The notes under the pieces were generated by a model. That model was not told the origin of the DNA, made no database searches, and was given only the letters and a program-made list of their open reading frames with translations. The position numbers and the translations under genes were made by a program. A DNA stretch of 64,000 bases from Paenibacillus polymyxa M1 (GTDB taxonomy: Bacteria; Bacillota; Bacilli; Paenibacillales; Paenibacillaceae), in NCBI RefSeq assembly GCF_000237325.1, contig NC_017542.1, positions 3,382,501-3,446,500 of the forward strand. The letters are read 5' to 3'. Positions 1 through 9,300 of the stretch are shown here, in pieces; within the stretch, counting starts at the first letter, position 1; the number at the start of each line of letters is the position of its first letter.

Positions 1-359
1 CCCTCCAATTTAACAGCATGCGCATGTCCTTCCTGCATCAGACGGCGGATGCCTTGAAGACTTTCGGATATGCTGCTGTGATATGTCATAAACGGCATGT
101 CCGCTACGATAAATGTATGCTCAGCGCCTCTTGCGACTGTCCGGGAATGGTACACCATATCATCCAAGGTCACAGGGATGGTTGAATCGTAACCAAGAAC
201 TACGTTACCCAGCGAGTCACCCACGAGAATGATATCAATTCCCGCCTCCTCGGCTATTTTAGCCGATGGATAATCATAGGCGGTCAGCATACTGAGCGGA
301 ATGCCCTCTTGCTTCATTTTTCTCATTTTTACAATATTCAGTGCTTGTTTTCCTGCCAT
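1..359 (-). CDS. panB: 3-methyl-2-oxobutanoate hydroxymethyltransferase, N-terminal part
   Basis: PanB transfers a hydroxymethyl group from 5,10-methylenetetrahydrofolate to 2-oxoisovalerate, the first committed step of pantothenate (coenzyme A) synthesis in the cytoplasm. About 119 N-terminal residues are present; the rest lies beyond base 1. The reading frame shows the family blocks [13 protein letters not shown] and the Mg-binding stretch [19 protein letters not shown]. The ATG at 359 follows a GGAAGGGAG ribosome site. It lies downstream of birA in the same direction, as in Bacillus (birA-panB-panC-panD). A terminator-like hairpin only about 30 bases upstream of its start suggests control by transcription attenuation. 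Confidence 0.95.
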   Translation of the reverse strand, partial: MAGKQALNIVKMRKMKQEGIPLSMLTAYDYPSAKIAEEAGIDIILVGDSLGNVVLGYDSTIPVTLDDMVYHSRTVARGAEHTFIVADMPFMTYHSSISESLQGIRRLMQEGHAHAVKLE

Positions 360-390
360 TGCGAATGGCTCCCTTCCATCTTTTTTTGGC

Positions 391-440
391 ACAAAAAATA
401 ACCTTTTATGAACGCCTGTACATCTGCGTCATCAAAAGGT
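391..440 (-). terminator. Terminator-like hairpin in the panB leader
   Basis: On the minus strand a stem (ACCTTTT plus ATGA, with one bulged base) pairs 429-440 with 401-411 and is followed by the U-rich tract TTATTTTTTG. It sits just before the panB ribosome site, with no room for a further promoter, so it is either an attenuator of panB or a leaky end of the birA transcript. Confidence 0.55.
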
Positions 441-618
441 CCGAACAGCCAAAAAAGACACTCATTTTGAGATCGTCCCTTCTGTCTCGGTCCTGTTCGG
501 CTCAGAGCAGAATCCAACGTAACCTTCAAATGAAGTTATGATGGTCTTACAAACTTGCTAAAGTAGAGCAATGTGCCCTTGGAGTGCAGCTCGGACCGTC
601 CGATGCCGCCTCCTGCAC

Positions 619-647
619 AGTATAACAAAAAACACCAGCTTTTTCAC
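619..647 (-). promoter_or_regulatory. Candidate sigma-A promoter for panB
   Basis: Minus strand: -35 GTGAAA (642-647), 17-base spacer, -10 TATACT (619-624) with an upstream TG (extended -10). It lies between birA and panB and would give a leader of about 250 bases. The rest of 360-705 holds no gene that I can support. Confidence 0.5.
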
Positions 648-705
648 GTGAAGTTTTACACAGGAAACAGAAAGATTGTGGTCGTATACTCGGCTAGGGT
701 CGCTT

Positions 706-1680
706 CTACAATTGTATATCCCCTGAAATAACCTGAATCCGCTCACCCTGATTCGTTTCTATTACAAGCGCTCCTGAAGGGTCCAAGCCAACCGCTGTAC
801 CTTCTACCGCTATCCCTTGTCCTGTATGTGCCCGTACGCTGCGGTTCATCGTCACAGATAATGCCTCCCACAGCATGGCTATTGGCTGGAACCCCTGCTC
901 GGCATATAGCTTGCTTAGCAGCTCCATTTCTTCCAAAACAGCAGCAATCAGCGCAGTACGGTCAACTTCAAGCCCTGCCTCTATTTTCAAAGATGTCCCT
1001 ACATGGGATAACTCTTCCGGATAATCTTCTACATTCAAATTAACGTCGATGCCAATGCCTGCAATGCAATAGCGAACCCTTTGATCCTCTGTTGCAGATT
1101 CCAACAGAATACCGGATACTTTGCGACCATGAATCAGCAGATCGTTTGGCCATTTAATGCCTGCCTCCACACCCGTCAGTCGGCGAATAGCCCTACACAC
1201 CGCCACGCCTGTTAACAGGGTTAGCTGTGGGGTAAAGGCCAAGGGCTGGGTGGGGCGCAATACAATGCTCATCCAGATACCTTTGCCGCGAGGGGAATAC
1301 CATTTCCGCCCCAGACGTCCCCGACCTGCCGTTTGTTCCTCCGCAAGCACTAACGTTCCCTCCGGCGCACCTTCTTCTGCCAAACGCATAGCATCCTGCT
1401 GGGTAGATACCGTTGAATCCAGAACGACGATACGCTGGCCAAACGATTGAGTATTCAACATATCTGCCAGTTTGGAGGCTTCCAGCCGATCTGGCTGAGA
1501 AATCAGCCGATACCCCCGACGTGAGGAGGCATCGATATTATAACCCAGTTCACGCAGTTTGTTGATCTGCTTCCATACCGCTGTACGACTAACCAACAGT
1601 CGTCGGCTAATTTCCTCCCCGGATACGTAATCGGATGAACCTTCCTCCAGTATGCCTAACAATCTTTCATGATTATTCAC
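706..1680 (-). CDS. birA: Bifunctional biotin-[acetyl-CoA-carboxylase] ligase / biotin operon repressor
   Basis: BirA activates biotin with ATP and attaches it to biotin-dependent carboxylases; with biotinyl-5'-AMP bound it can also repress biotin genes. The 324-residue protein has an N-terminal winged helix (about residues 1-60, SRTAVWKQINKLRELGY) and the ligase core: GRGRLGRKW (119-127) binding biotinyl-AMP, KWPNDLL (176-182) and SGILLE (189-194). The helix-turn-helix marks it as the regulatory (group II) type. Its start overlaps the end of cca by 8 bases, so the two are translationally coupled. Confidence 0.97.
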   Translation of the reverse strand: MNNHERLLGILEEGSSDYVSGEEISRRLLVSRTAVWKQINKLRELGYNIDASSRRGYRLISQPDRLEASKLADMLNTQSFGQRIVVLDSTVSTQQDAMRLAEEGAPEGTLVLAEEQTAGRGRLGRKWYSPRGKGIWMSIVLRPTQPLAFTPQLTLLTGVAVCRAIRRLTGVEAGIKWPNDLLIHGRKVSGILLESATEDQRVRYCIAGIGIDVNLNVEDYPEELSHVGTSLKIEAGLEVDRTALIAAVLEEMELLSKLYAEQGFQPIAMLWEALSVTMNRSVRAHTGQGIAVEGTAVGLDPSGALVIETNQGERIQVISGDIQL

Positions 1681-2995
1681 TACTCATCACCCGTTTCACT
1701 TCCTGAAGCAATGTTTCTGTTTCATTCGGGATATCTCCGCAAGCGACCGCTTGTAAAAGCCGTTCCATCATCTGGCCCAGCCAAGGTCCACCTGGTCGAT
1801 TCATTGCCTGAACCAGTTCATTTCCAGTAATATTTAAATCTTTGATACGAACGACGACAGCCTGCTGTGTCCACGAGTTAGCCAGTTCGGCAATTTTCTT
1901 TACATGCTTTTCTACCCATGGCGGTAATCCACGGAATGAAGAAGGCAGTGTCTTGTGAAGCTCCAACCAGTCTGAAGCTGTATCCTTTCCCAGCTTAATT
2001 AACAAGCGAATCCAGTTACGACGCAGCACCTCGTCGTTGATAGGGTCAGAATCTCTCGAAATAGAGTTGTCAGCTATGGCAACAGCATGGCTGATGAGTT
2101 CGGTCTCCCATTCCAATAAATGAACCAAACGCAAACGTACGGCGTTGGAGAAGGTCCAAGCTCTTAAAAGCTCGTCCGCTGCCTCGGAGCTAAGTCTACA
2201 AGACATAAGGAGCAAACCCCACCGCAGCTCTGCTGGCAGCTGCAGAATCTCCTTGAGCGCCTGTGCGTCACATTGTTCCCAGGGAACCGGAACTTTTGTA
2301 CAGCCGAGCAATCCGCTACGACCCAGCATCTCTAACCCACGTAATGGGTCAGGCCCCGCTAGCATCTTTTCTAACTCGACTCGTACCCGTTCCATGGCTA
2401 TGTGTCGAAGTCCCTCTCTGCGACGGATCATACCTTTCCAGGTATTGTAGGCCACTCGGAACCGAAATACAGAGGCAAAACGGATGCAACGCAGCATTCG
2501 TAGCCCGTCCTCCTCAAAGCGTTCCTCGGCTCGTCCCACACAACGAACGAGAGCGGCTCGCAAATCAGCTTCCCCACCAAACGGGTCCACTCGCTCCCCA
2601 TGTTCAGCCATCGCTATCGCGTTCATCGTGAAGTCCCGCCGCATCAGATCCTCACGGATGTCCTTCACAAAGGATACTTCCGTTGGACGGCGGTGATCGG
2701 TATAACCGCTTTCCGTACGAAAAGTGGTCACCTCGAATGCATGACCATCCTGCATGACCGTTACCGTCCCATGCTGGATTCCTGTCGGAATCACATGAGG
2801 GAACAGCGCTAAGACCTCTTCAGGCTCAGCCGAAGTGGTCAGATCCATATCATGAATAGCTCGTCCTAATAGCTCATCCCGCACACAGCCACCAACCCAA
2901 TAAGCTTCGTGGCCAGCTGTGGTTAGTGTATGTATGACATCTCTACCGCGAAGAGCCATTTCTGGATCAGCATGTTGCCAAGTATTTGTATTCAC
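1673..2995 (-). CDS. cca: CCA tRNA nucleotidyltransferase
   Basis: Adds or repairs the 3'-CCA end of tRNAs using CTP and ATP. At 440 residues it is a class II enzyme: GGCVRDELLGR (35-45) and the metal-binding pair D49/D51 in HDMDLTT, then RRDFTMNAIAM, EDGLRMLRCIRFAS (head and neck) and a helical tail that contacts tRNA. Family length is usually about 400, so it is complete. It follows bshA after a terminator and precedes birA with an 8-base overlap. Confidence 0.97.
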   Translation of the reverse strand: MNTNTWQHADPEMALRGRDVIHTLTTAGHEAYWVGGCVRDELLGRAIHDMDLTTSAEPEEVLALFPHVIPTGIQHGTVTVMQDGHAFEVTTFRTESGYTDHRRPTEVSFVKDIREDLMRRDFTMNAIAMAEHGERVDPFGGEADLRAALVRCVGRAEERFEEDGLRMLRCIRFASVFRFRVAYNTWKGMIRRREGLRHIAMERVRVELEKMLAGPDPLRGLEMLGRSGLLGCTKVPVPWEQCDAQALKEILQLPAELRWGLLLMSCRLSSEAADELLRAWTFSNAVRLRLVHLLEWETELISHAVAIADNSISRDSDPINDEVLRRNWIRLLIKLGKDTASDWLELHKTLPSSFRGLPPWVEKHVKKIAELANSWTQQAVVVRIKDLNITGNELVQAMNRPGGPWLGQMMERLLQAVACGDIPNETETLLQEVKRVMSSE

Positions 2996-3023
2996 AGGGT
3001 TTCCCCCTTTTCAAGTATTCAAT

Positions 3024-3044
3024 AAAAAAACGGACGCGAGTCCG
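3024..3044 (-). terminator. Intrinsic terminator after bshA
   Basis: Minus strand hairpin CGGAC-TCGC-GTCCG (3031-3044) followed by seven T (3024-3030). It starts only 5 bases beyond the bshA stop codon and separates bshA from cca, giving partial termination or uncoupling. Confidence 0.75.
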
Positions 3045-3049
3045 CCTCC

Positions 3050-4213
3050 TTAAACGCTGATCGGTTTAAGATCCGGCACCTCGCGTCCCAACACACGGTA
3101 ATAGATTTCTTCATATTGACGGGTAATCAGCTCATCGCAGAATACGGTACGTGCGCGTGTCAGGCACGCTTCACGGAAACGTTCCGCCATCGCTTCATCG
3201 GACAGCAGTTCTACTGCATAATCCGCCATCGCCTCGGTATTCCCGATTTCAGCAAGATACCCCGTACTTCCATGCACGACAAGTTCAGGTACTCCTCCTG
3301 CCTGAGAACCAATTGTTGGTACTCCACAGGCCATGGCTTCCAGTGCAACTAGACCAAAACTTTCTTTCTCCGAGGGAAGCAGCAGCACATCCGCCATGGA
3401 AATCACTTCTGCGATTTGATCCTGCTTACCCAAAAAGAAGACTTTGTCCTGCAAGCCTAAACTTTCGATTTTACAACGAATCTTTGGAAGATCCGGTCCT
3501 TCTCCTACCAACAGCAGCTTCGCAGGTATCTTTTGTTGCACTCTGTCGAATATATCCAGCACATCCCCCACCCTTTTGACAGGACGGAAATTGGAAATAT
3601 GCATCATAATTTTTTCGTGCGGTTGGGCAAAATCTCTCCTAAGCGCAGCAGCATCTCGTGGATAATATACTCGTTTATCTACAAAGTTGTAAGTCAAATC
3701 AATAGGTCGTGTGATTTCCAACGCATCAATCGTCTCACGAATCAAATCCTTGGAGACCGCTGTCACAGCATCACTTTTGTTAATAGCCAGTCGAATCAGA
3801 TCCTTTAATGATTCATCCTGTGCCAACACTGTAATGTCTGTACCGTGCAGGGTGGTCACCACTTTCAAATGATCGCCCACCATTTCCTTCGCCAAATAAG
3901 CGCATACTGCATGCGGGACAGCATAATGGACATGGAGTACATCCAAATTCTTCATTTGTGCCACCTGGGCCATTTTTGTCGCTAGCGACAAATCATATGG
4001 CGGATATCTAAACACATAATAATCGTTAACCTCAACTTCATGATAAAAAATATTCTTCTGGAACGCCCCGCCTAATCTGAACGGAATGCTATTGGCAATA
4101 AAATGGACCTCATGCCCTTTTTCTGCCAGCAACTTACCCAACTCAGTAGCCACAACGCCAGAGCCACCCAGCGACGGATAACAGGTAATCCCAATTTTCA
4201 GTTTGTCATTCAA
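3050..4213 (-). CDS. bshA: N-acetyl-alpha-D-glucosaminyl L-malate synthase (bacillithiol step 1)
   Basis: GT4-family glycosyltransferase that joins UDP-GlcNAc and L-malate, opening bacillithiol synthesis. The 387-residue product starts KIGITCYPSLGGSGVVATELG (glycine-rich acceptor site) and carries the retaining-GT4 block SEKESFGLVALEAMACGVP near the C-terminus. I take the TTG at 4213 as start because AAGGAGG lies 9 bases before it; a longer frame from an ATG at 4237 would place that ribosome site inside the gene. The start agrees with Bacillus BshA (KLKIGITCYPS). It is followed by a terminator and preceded by bshB1 and mgsA as in Bacillus. Confidence 0.95.
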   Translation of the reverse strand: MNDKLKIGITCYPSLGGSGVVATELGKLLAEKGHEVHFIANSIPFRLGGAFQKNIFYHEVEVNDYYVFRYPPYDLSLATKMAQVAQMKNLDVLHVHYAVPHAVCAYLAKEMVGDHLKVVTTLHGTDITVLAQDESLKDLIRLAINKSDAVTAVSKDLIRETIDALEITRPIDLTYNFVDKRVYYPRDAAALRRDFAQPHEKIMMHISNFRPVKRVGDVLDIFDRVQQKIPAKLLLVGEGPDLPKIRCKIESLGLQDKVFFLGKQDQIAEVISMADVLLLPSEKESFGLVALEAMACGVPTIGSQAGGVPELVVHGSTGYLAEIGNTEAMADYAVELLSDEAMAERFREACLTRARTVFCDELITRQYEEIYYRVLGREVPDLKPISV

Positions 4214-4298
4214 GCTAAGCTGCCTCCTTCCGTCCATCCGTAATCACTCATATGCCCATGTATTTCAGCATTCTACAACATGCGTAAGTATAAAATCC

Positions 4299-4991
4299 TT
4301 ATGTGAATAGCTTAACCAGATGTGGCGTTTTGGACGCAAATCCTTCTGCATATGAAATCAGCTTACGTTGACCCAACAACGAGTCCCGAGCTTTTACACG
4401 TTCCACGTACCCCTGATTCAGTGGTGTGGATACCATATCCTTCCCAGGCGCTGCCTGAAATTGCGAAGCATAACTCAACAACGACTGCTCCTTGGCTTCA
4501 TAATGCTCGGTAATGTCCACGATCAAGTCCGTTCTGCCGATGTCATTAATAAAATAAAAATATAATTGCTCTACCTGTACCGCAGGACTTTCTGGCATTA
4601 AACGTCTCAACTTGGCGTTAAACACAGCTTCCTCTACTAACTTGCTGCACATGACATGATCGGGATGCCGATCCTCCCAATAAGGGGCAAATACAACTTT
4701 TGGTGCATGGCGCCTGATTTCTGCTGTAACTGCAGCTACATGTTCAGGAGTTACATATAACCCACGATCAGGCAGACCCAAATTCGTCCGCACAGCAAGC
4801 CCGAGCACTTTCGAAGCGTGTTCAGCTTCTGCCATGCGAGTATCTACATCACCATTAGATGACATTTCAGCCCGTGTCAAATCGCACACCCCCACCTTTA
4901 ACCCAGCGGCAGTATGCTTGGCAATCGTGCCTCCCATTCCTATTTCTGCATCGTCGGCATGGGCTCCGAAAATCAGGATGTCCAGCGTCAT
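4299..4991 (-). CDS. bshB1: Bacillithiol biosynthesis N-acetylglucosaminyl-malate deacetylase
   Basis: Zinc-dependent LmbE-family deacetylase that removes the acetyl group from GlcNAc-malate, the second bacillithiol step. The 230 residues show the metal motif AHADD (9-14, [10 protein letters not shown]) and the second ligand block RHPDH (about 108-112). It overlaps mgsA by 4 bases (ATGA), indicating coupled translation, and lies 85 bases upstream of bshA. Confidence 0.96.
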   Translation of the reverse strand: MTLDILIFGAHADDAEIGMGGTIAKHTAAGLKVGVCDLTRAEMSSNGDVDTRMAEAEHASKVLGLAVRTNLGLPDRGLYVTPEHVAAVTAEIRRHAPKVVFAPYWEDRHPDHVMCSKLVEEAVFNAKLRRLMPESPAVQVEQLYFYFINDIGRTDLIVDITEHYEAKEQSLLSYASQFQAAPGKDMVSTPLNQGYVERVKARDSLLGQRKLISYAEGFASKTPHLVKLFT

Positions 4992-5425
4992 TTTACATCA
5001 CCCTGCTGGTCAATGCCCGGTTTATATTTATGTACCAGCTCACGCCATGCAAAATCGCCACGATCCAGCGCTTTAACCAGTATTTCAGCAGTTGCAACGT
5101 TGGTTGCCAAAGGAATCCCCTGTACATCACACAGACGTAATAATGCGCTAATGTCCGGCTCATGCGGCTGTGCCATGAGTGGATCACGCAAAAATATAAT
5201 CAAGTCCATATCATTTTGCGCAACCATAGCCCCGATTTGCTGATCTCCACCAAGCGGCCCAGACATGAAGCGGTGAATTTGAAGCTTGGTTTGCTCCATA
5301 ATGCGCTGACCTGTTGTACCTGTTGAATATAATTGGTGATCTGTAAAAACATGCTCATATGCCGTTATAAAATTAACCATTTCATCCTTTTTGCGATCAT
5401 GCGCTATAAATGCAATCTTTAACAT
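4988..5425 (-). CDS. mgsA: Methylglyoxal synthase
   Basis: Converts dihydroxyacetone phosphate to methylglyoxal and phosphate, a bypass of lower glycolysis. The 145-residue product has [13 protein letters not shown], the phosphate-binding STGTTG and [11 protein letters not shown] blocks and the catalytic Asp in the latter. The ATG at 5425 follows AGGAGGAG; an in-frame ATG seven codons upstream would put this site inside the gene. A toxic-aldehyde producer next to bacillithiol genes is the conserved Bacillus arrangement and makes sense because bacillithiol takes part in methylglyoxal detoxification. Confidence 0.97.
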   Translation of the reverse strand: MLKIAFIAHDRKKDEMVNFITAYEHVFTDHQLYSTGTTGQRIMEQTKLQIHRFMSGPLGGDQQIGAMVAQNDMDLIIFLRDPLMAQPHEPDISALLRLCDVQGIPLATNVATAEILVKALDRGDFAWRELVHKYKPGIDQQGDVK

Positions 5426-5481
5426 TCCAAACTCCTCCTGCCTCATTCTATAATTCCATTCATCAATTCATTCGTATATTC

Positions 5482-6285
5482 TTAATCGATGTAATGCTCA
5501 AAACCATATACAAGCCCCGGGTGCTCCATTACCTTCTGGATACCGATTTTAACACCAGGCATATAACCAGCTCGTTCATAGGAGTCCTGACGAATTTTCA
5601 GAGATTGTCCAAATCCTCCAAATACGACTTCTTGCTGTGCGAACACACCGGGAAGACGAACACTGTGAATGCGGAAGCCTTGATAGTAACCGCCACGCGA
5701 TCCTTCTAGCGTTTCTTCCTCTTCCGGGTTGCCTTGTCGTAGCTCCTCACGCTGCTCAGCGATCAGTTCTGCAGTCTTAATGGCTGTGCCTGATGGCGCG
5801 TCCAATTTTTGGTCACCATGATATTCGATGATTTCCAGATGCGGGAAATATTTCGCAGCCTGAGCCGCAAACCGCATCATCAAAATGACTCCGATCGAAA
5901 AGTTAGGCGCAATCAGACCCCCAATTTGTTGCTCACGACACTGCTTGTCCAGTTCATCAATTTGTTCAGGAGTAAACCCTGTCGTACCGATAACCGGACG
6001 AACTCCATGCTTAATAGCAAGCGCTGTATGTGCGTACGCGAAGCGCGGCCCCGTAAAGTCGACCATGACATCGGCTCGGCTCTCCAGTAAAGCCTGCTCT
6101 ACATCCTCCATAATAGCGATACCAGCTTCCGGTAGTCCGACGAGAAGGCCGGCATCACTGCCGGCGTGTGTTCTGTTCACTGCGGCTACAAGCTGTAGTT
6201 CCTCATCCTGAAGAACCAATTTGACCACCTCACGGCCCATACGCCCTGCTGCTCCAACGACAGCCACTTTTATTGGTTCTGACAT
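5482..6285 (-). CDS. dapB: 4-hydroxy-tetrahydrodipicolinate reductase
   Basis: NAD(P)H-dependent reduction in the diaminopimelate/lysine pathway, which also feeds peptidoglycan and spore dipicolinate. The 267-residue protein has the nucleotide-binding VAVVGAAGRMGREVVK at the N-terminus, TGFTPEQ, the substrate motif EYHGDQKLDAPSGTA (catalytic His/Lys) and a C-terminal GQSLKIRQDSYERAG. Start chosen at the ATG at 6285 after AAGGAG; the frame is open 15 codons further but without a ribosome site. Confidence 0.97.
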   Translation of the reverse strand: MSEPIKVAVVGAAGRMGREVVKLVLQDEELQLVAAVNRTHAGSDAGLLVGLPEAGIAIMEDVEQALLESRADVMVDFTGPRFAYAHTALAIKHGVRPVIGTTGFTPEQIDELDKQCREQQIGGLIAPNFSIGVILMMRFAAQAAKYFPHLEIIEYHGDQKLDAPSGTAIKTAELIAEQREELRQGNPEEEETLEGSRGGYYQGFRIHSVRLPGVFAQQEVVFGGFGQSLKIRQDSYERAGYMPGVKIGIQKVMEHPGLVYGFEHYID

Positions 6286-6316
6286 ATCCCTACAACTCCT
6301 TATGCATCCATTTGTG

Positions 6317-6835
6317 CTAGATTTGTTCATTCATCTGCTGGCATAATTTCTTCATGAGGTTGGCAAGCTGCACATTGTGAGGAAACAGCGCTGCCGCCTC
6401 ACGAGCAGCCTGCACAGCCAGCTTATATTCATTCAATTCGTCATAAATCAATGCGAGCAGCAAAAATGCGTCACCACATAGCGGATCAAGAGAAATTGCC
6501 CGTTCGAGCAGCAAAATCGCATCCTGGTGCATCTGTGGCGTAGCTCTGTCGACCTCCAGCATTTTTCTGGCCTTTTCTGTATACTGCCTGGCTTCCTGCG
6601 CATGCAGATGGAGAACATATTCATCCTGATGTGGCGCGAGACGAACCGCATGCTCTGCATATGCGAGGGCCTGCTCCAAGCGTCCACTGCGAGCGTAGGT
6701 AACCGAGCAACGGAAATAATGCTCCGCATGATCAGGCTGGGCTGAAATCGCTTTTTCAAACCACTCCACCGCCTGCTCAAAATCGTTCTGCAAAATGCAC
6801 TGATAAGCTTTCTGAACGTATTCCTCCGCCTTCAT
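6317..6835 (-). CDS. Tetratricopeptide-repeat protein
   Basis: A 172-residue cytoplasmic protein built of TPR-like helical pairs: one around residues 3-34 (YVQKAYQCILQNDFEQAVEWFEKAI), one around 36-70 (YFRCSVTYARSGRLEQALAYAEHAV), and two more around 105-165, the last containing DELNEYKLAVQAAREA. TPRs mediate protein contacts; no catalytic domain is visible and the partner is unknown. The ATG at 6835 follows GGAGGTG. It sits between ypjD and dapB, a slot without an equivalent in B. subtilis as I remember it. Confidence 0.8.
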   Translation of the reverse strand: MKAEEYVQKAYQCILQNDFEQAVEWFEKAISAQPDHAEHYFRCSVTYARSGRLEQALAYAEHAVRLAPHQDEYVLHLHAQEARQYTEKARKMLEVDRATPQMHQDAILLLERAISLDPLCGDAFLLLALIYDELNEYKLAVQAAREAAALFPHNVQLANLMKKLCQQMNEQI

Positions 6836-6885
6836 GACACTGCACCTCCGGGTAACCGGTTTGGTACAGCATATGTACAAAATGC

Positions 6886-7215
6886 CTAATCGGTGTCCTT
6901 TTTGGTCCAGCGATTCGCATCACGCGTGTTAAATTTATGCATAACCTTATCATGTGCCTCGGTCAAATTGATACCTAGTGAGTTCGCAAAGCAAACTGTG
7001 ATGAACAAGATGTCCCCCAGCTCCAGCTCAATGGAATTGTCCGCCTCATCCGTTTTTTTCGGCTTCTCACCAAAGGAGTGATTAACCTCCCTTGCCAGTT
7101 CACCGACTTCCTCGGACATCCGGGCCAACATGGCCAGAGGGCTGAAATACCCTTCTTTAAATTGAGAGATATACTGGTCTACCTCACGTTGAATTTCATC
7201 TAACGATTTTTCCAT
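6886..7215 (-). CDS. ypjD: MazG-like nucleotide pyrophosphohydrolase (YpjD family)
   Basis: Small (109 residues) all-alpha NTP pyrophosphatase. The EExxE...ExxD metal motif is visible: SEEVGELARE at about 33-42 and ELELGDILF at about 63-71. It presumably hydrolyses a (d)NTP to its monophosphate and pyrophosphate as house-cleaning; the true substrate is not shown by sequence. The ATG at 7215 follows a GGGGGGA site. Position next to dapB/ypjC is conserved with Bacillus. Confidence 0.9.
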   Translation of the reverse strand: MEKSLDEIQREVDQYISQFKEGYFSPLAMLARMSEEVGELAREVNHSFGEKPKKTDEADNSIELELGDILFITVCFANSLGINLTEAHDKVMHKFNTRDANRWTKKDTD

Positions 7216-7430
7216 GAAACACGCAATCCCCCCATGTGCAGGTTTATTCATATGTTATCGTAAAGCACATTTTAAAACAAATTTTTTTTAATTGTGAACT
7301 TACGATGCCAACTTACAGTCATCTGTCTTTTAAAGCTGCCGCAAAAAGGTATACTAAACATAAGGGCCTGCGATTTAGCAAAAATTTGCATTCAGTCGCT
7401 CATCCTTAAACTGCTACTGTGAGGGATCTT

Positions 7431-8300
7431 ATGAAAATATCCAAGTCCATGGAACAGCTTAAATTGATCTTGCCCATCGTATTCGGCACCGCCATCTATG
7501 CATTCGGTCTGCTTTATTTTATTATACCCAGTAAACTGATGGAAGGCGGTATTACAGGGATCACCCTGCTGTTAAATTATGCTTTTTCGATTTCACCTTC
7601 TCTCTCCACTTTGTTTCTGAACATTCCATTATTTTTAATTGGATGGAAAATGCTTGGGGGCAAGCAGATTATATATACGGGGGTCGGTATTGGGTCGCTC
7701 ACATTCTTTCTGTGGTTGTTTGAAAAAATGATTCATTTCGGATGGATGGGGACGTTTCAGACTGAACACGATTTTATACTTTCTTCATTATATGCGGGGG
7801 TTACGCTGGGGGCCGGGTTAGGTATTGTGTTCCGCTTTGGCGGCACTACTGGCGGCTCGGATATTATCGCTCGTATTTTAAACCGGAAGTTTGGCTGGAG
7901 TATGGGAAGGATTATGCTGGTCATTGATATTGTCATCATCGGCGCTTCACTACTTTACATACCCAAAGAAAAAATTCTATATACATTAGTGGCTGTGTTC
8001 ATTGCGTCCAAGATTATTGATTTTATACAAGAAGGGGCCTACTCTGCCAGAGCCTTTATGATTATTAGCGACCACACGATGGACATTGCAGATATTATTA
8101 CCAGGGACATGGATCGTGGAGTTACGATTATTCCGGCTGTAGGTGCATTTTCCAAACAGGCCAAGCATGTTGCCTATTGTGTCGTGTCCCGTCAGGAAAT
8201 ACGGCGACTGCATCAAATTGTTAAATCAGTTGATCCACGGGCGTTTATTATCATTCAGGATGTGCATGATGTGCATGGCGAAGGGTTCAAAGAGGAATAG
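7431..8300 (+). CDS. ypjC: YitT/DUF161-family membrane protein (YpjC-like)
   Basis: Integral membrane protein of 289 residues: about five hydrophobic segments in the first 185 residues, including the family hallmark PSKLMEGGITGITLLL and FRFGGTTGGSDIIARIL, then a cytoplasmic DUF2179 domain (FMIISDHTMDIADIITRDMDRGVTII...). Function is unknown. A GTG at 7419 is also in frame, but GTGAGGG there serves as the ribosome site for the ATG at 7431, which I prefer. It is one of few plus-strand genes, divergent from ypjD and convergent with ypjB; in Bacillus ypjC sits in this same interval. Confidence 0.9.
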   Translation: MKISKSMEQLKLILPIVFGTAIYAFGLLYFIIPSKLMEGGITGITLLLNYAFSISPSLSTLFLNIPLFLIGWKMLGGKQIIYTGVGIGSLTFFLWLFEKMIHFGWMGTFQTEHDFILSSLYAGVTLGAGLGIVFRFGGTTGGSDIIARILNRKFGWSMGRIMLVIDIVIIGASLLYIPKEKILYTLVAVFIASKIIDFIQEGAYSARAFMIISDHTMDIADIITRDMDRGVTIIPAVGAFSKQAKHVAYCVVSRQEIRRLHQIVKSVDPRAFIIIQDVHDVHGEGFKEE

Positions 8301-8315
8301 CCCGGTAATCCGGGC
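8300..8315. terminator. Hairpin between convergent ypjC and ypjB
   Basis: A perfect 6-bp stem GCCCGG-TAAT-CCGGGC starts at the last base of the ypjC stop codon. No T-tract follows on either strand, so it is at best a weak terminator or a 3'-end stabiliser. Confidence 0.4.
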
Positions 8316-8376
8316 AATGGGCTGACATATATGGATGGATCCACAGCCAACGATGCGAATGTTCAAACTTTCATCG

Positions 8377-9222
8377 TTACCCAATGAAACCAGCCCGATA
8401 TTTACGATAACCTGCGTAAGCCAGCGCCAGCAGGACAATCATGCCGATGGCCCATTCAGCCCGGCGCTCACTCTCACGCGGGATAAATGGCGCCAGTGCG
8501 GTAGCGTCTTTCTCACGTCCAAACAAGGCATTAAACGTCGGGTTGCCTTGGTCCAATGCTCCTCTAATCGCTGAGGCATCTGCATTTTGCTGATCTCCCA
8601 ATCCTTTGACGTAGGAAATCCAGGAATCAGTCCGCACGACCTCGGTTGTTCTGCCATGGATCAATGCTGCTGTACGAATCGTTTCATAGTGGTCTTCCAG
8701 CACTTCGGTACCAGCTTTGAATCCCTTCATGTTCCCTTTAGCAAACTGGTTATTCAAGCCGCTAACATCTTCTCTTAAAATCTTATAATACTGCTGCCAT
8801 AAGGGCTGGCGCGGGTGCGCAAGCGCATCTGTCGCAAGCCGTAAATTCGCAGCTGCCTTCACCCATTCATCCGGTGATGCTTGAACCGACTGTGTAGCTT
8901 GCTGCACCTCCAGAATGCTGCCGGATAGAGCATGAATGGCCTCTACAGATAGCGCTGCCTGCACCTGTCCAGTGCTGAACCATCTGCTCACCTCGGCTAC
9001 ATCCGCGCGTGCTTTTTCAATATTTCCGTCCATTACGTCACGGTACAGTGTCGCAGCTGCATGATCCAGTTCTTCAATTTCCTTGGTATTACCTTCGGGT
9101 TTTGACTGATCGCGCGCTTCTGCCATACCTGGAGGGACGTAGACGGACAGCAGCAGGACCATGGATAACACAATACTCAAAACCACACGTAACGTAATAC
9201 GAACCCCCCGACCCCTAATCAT
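8377..9222 (-). CDS. ypjB: Sporulation protein YpjB
   Basis: 281 residues with an N-terminal signal or membrane anchor (RITLRVVLSIVLSMVLLLSVY, about 8-28), a long helical extracytoplasmic region and a C-terminal transmembrane helix (WAIGMIVLLALAYAGYRKY). It matches the YpjB family of spore-formers, whose biochemical role is unknown. The ATG at 9222 follows GAGGAGGG. In Bacillus it is adjacent to ypjA; here a GNAT gene separates them. Confidence 0.85.
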   Translation of the reverse strand: MIRGRGVRITLRVVLSIVLSMVLLLSVYVPPGMAEARDQSKPEGNTKEIEELDHAAATLYRDVMDGNIEKARADVAEVSRWFSTGQVQAALSVEAIHALSGSILEVQQATQSVQASPDEWVKAAANLRLATDALAHPRQPLWQQYYKILREDVSGLNNQFAKGNMKGFKAGTEVLEDHYETIRTAALIHGRTTEVVRTDSWISYVKGLGDQQNADASAIRGALDQGNPTFNALFGREKDATALAPFIPRESERRAEWAIGMIVLLALAYAGYRKYRAGFIG

Positions 9223-9300
9223 GGGACATCCCTCCTCACCTTACTGTATGGCAAGGTTAACGGGACTAGAACTGGCTTTAGGTGAAACGTTAGAAACCGG

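Noticed and set aside
338..541. Short frames on both strands between panB and birA
   Set aside because: They cover the leader hairpin, have poor ribosome sites and no recognisable product.
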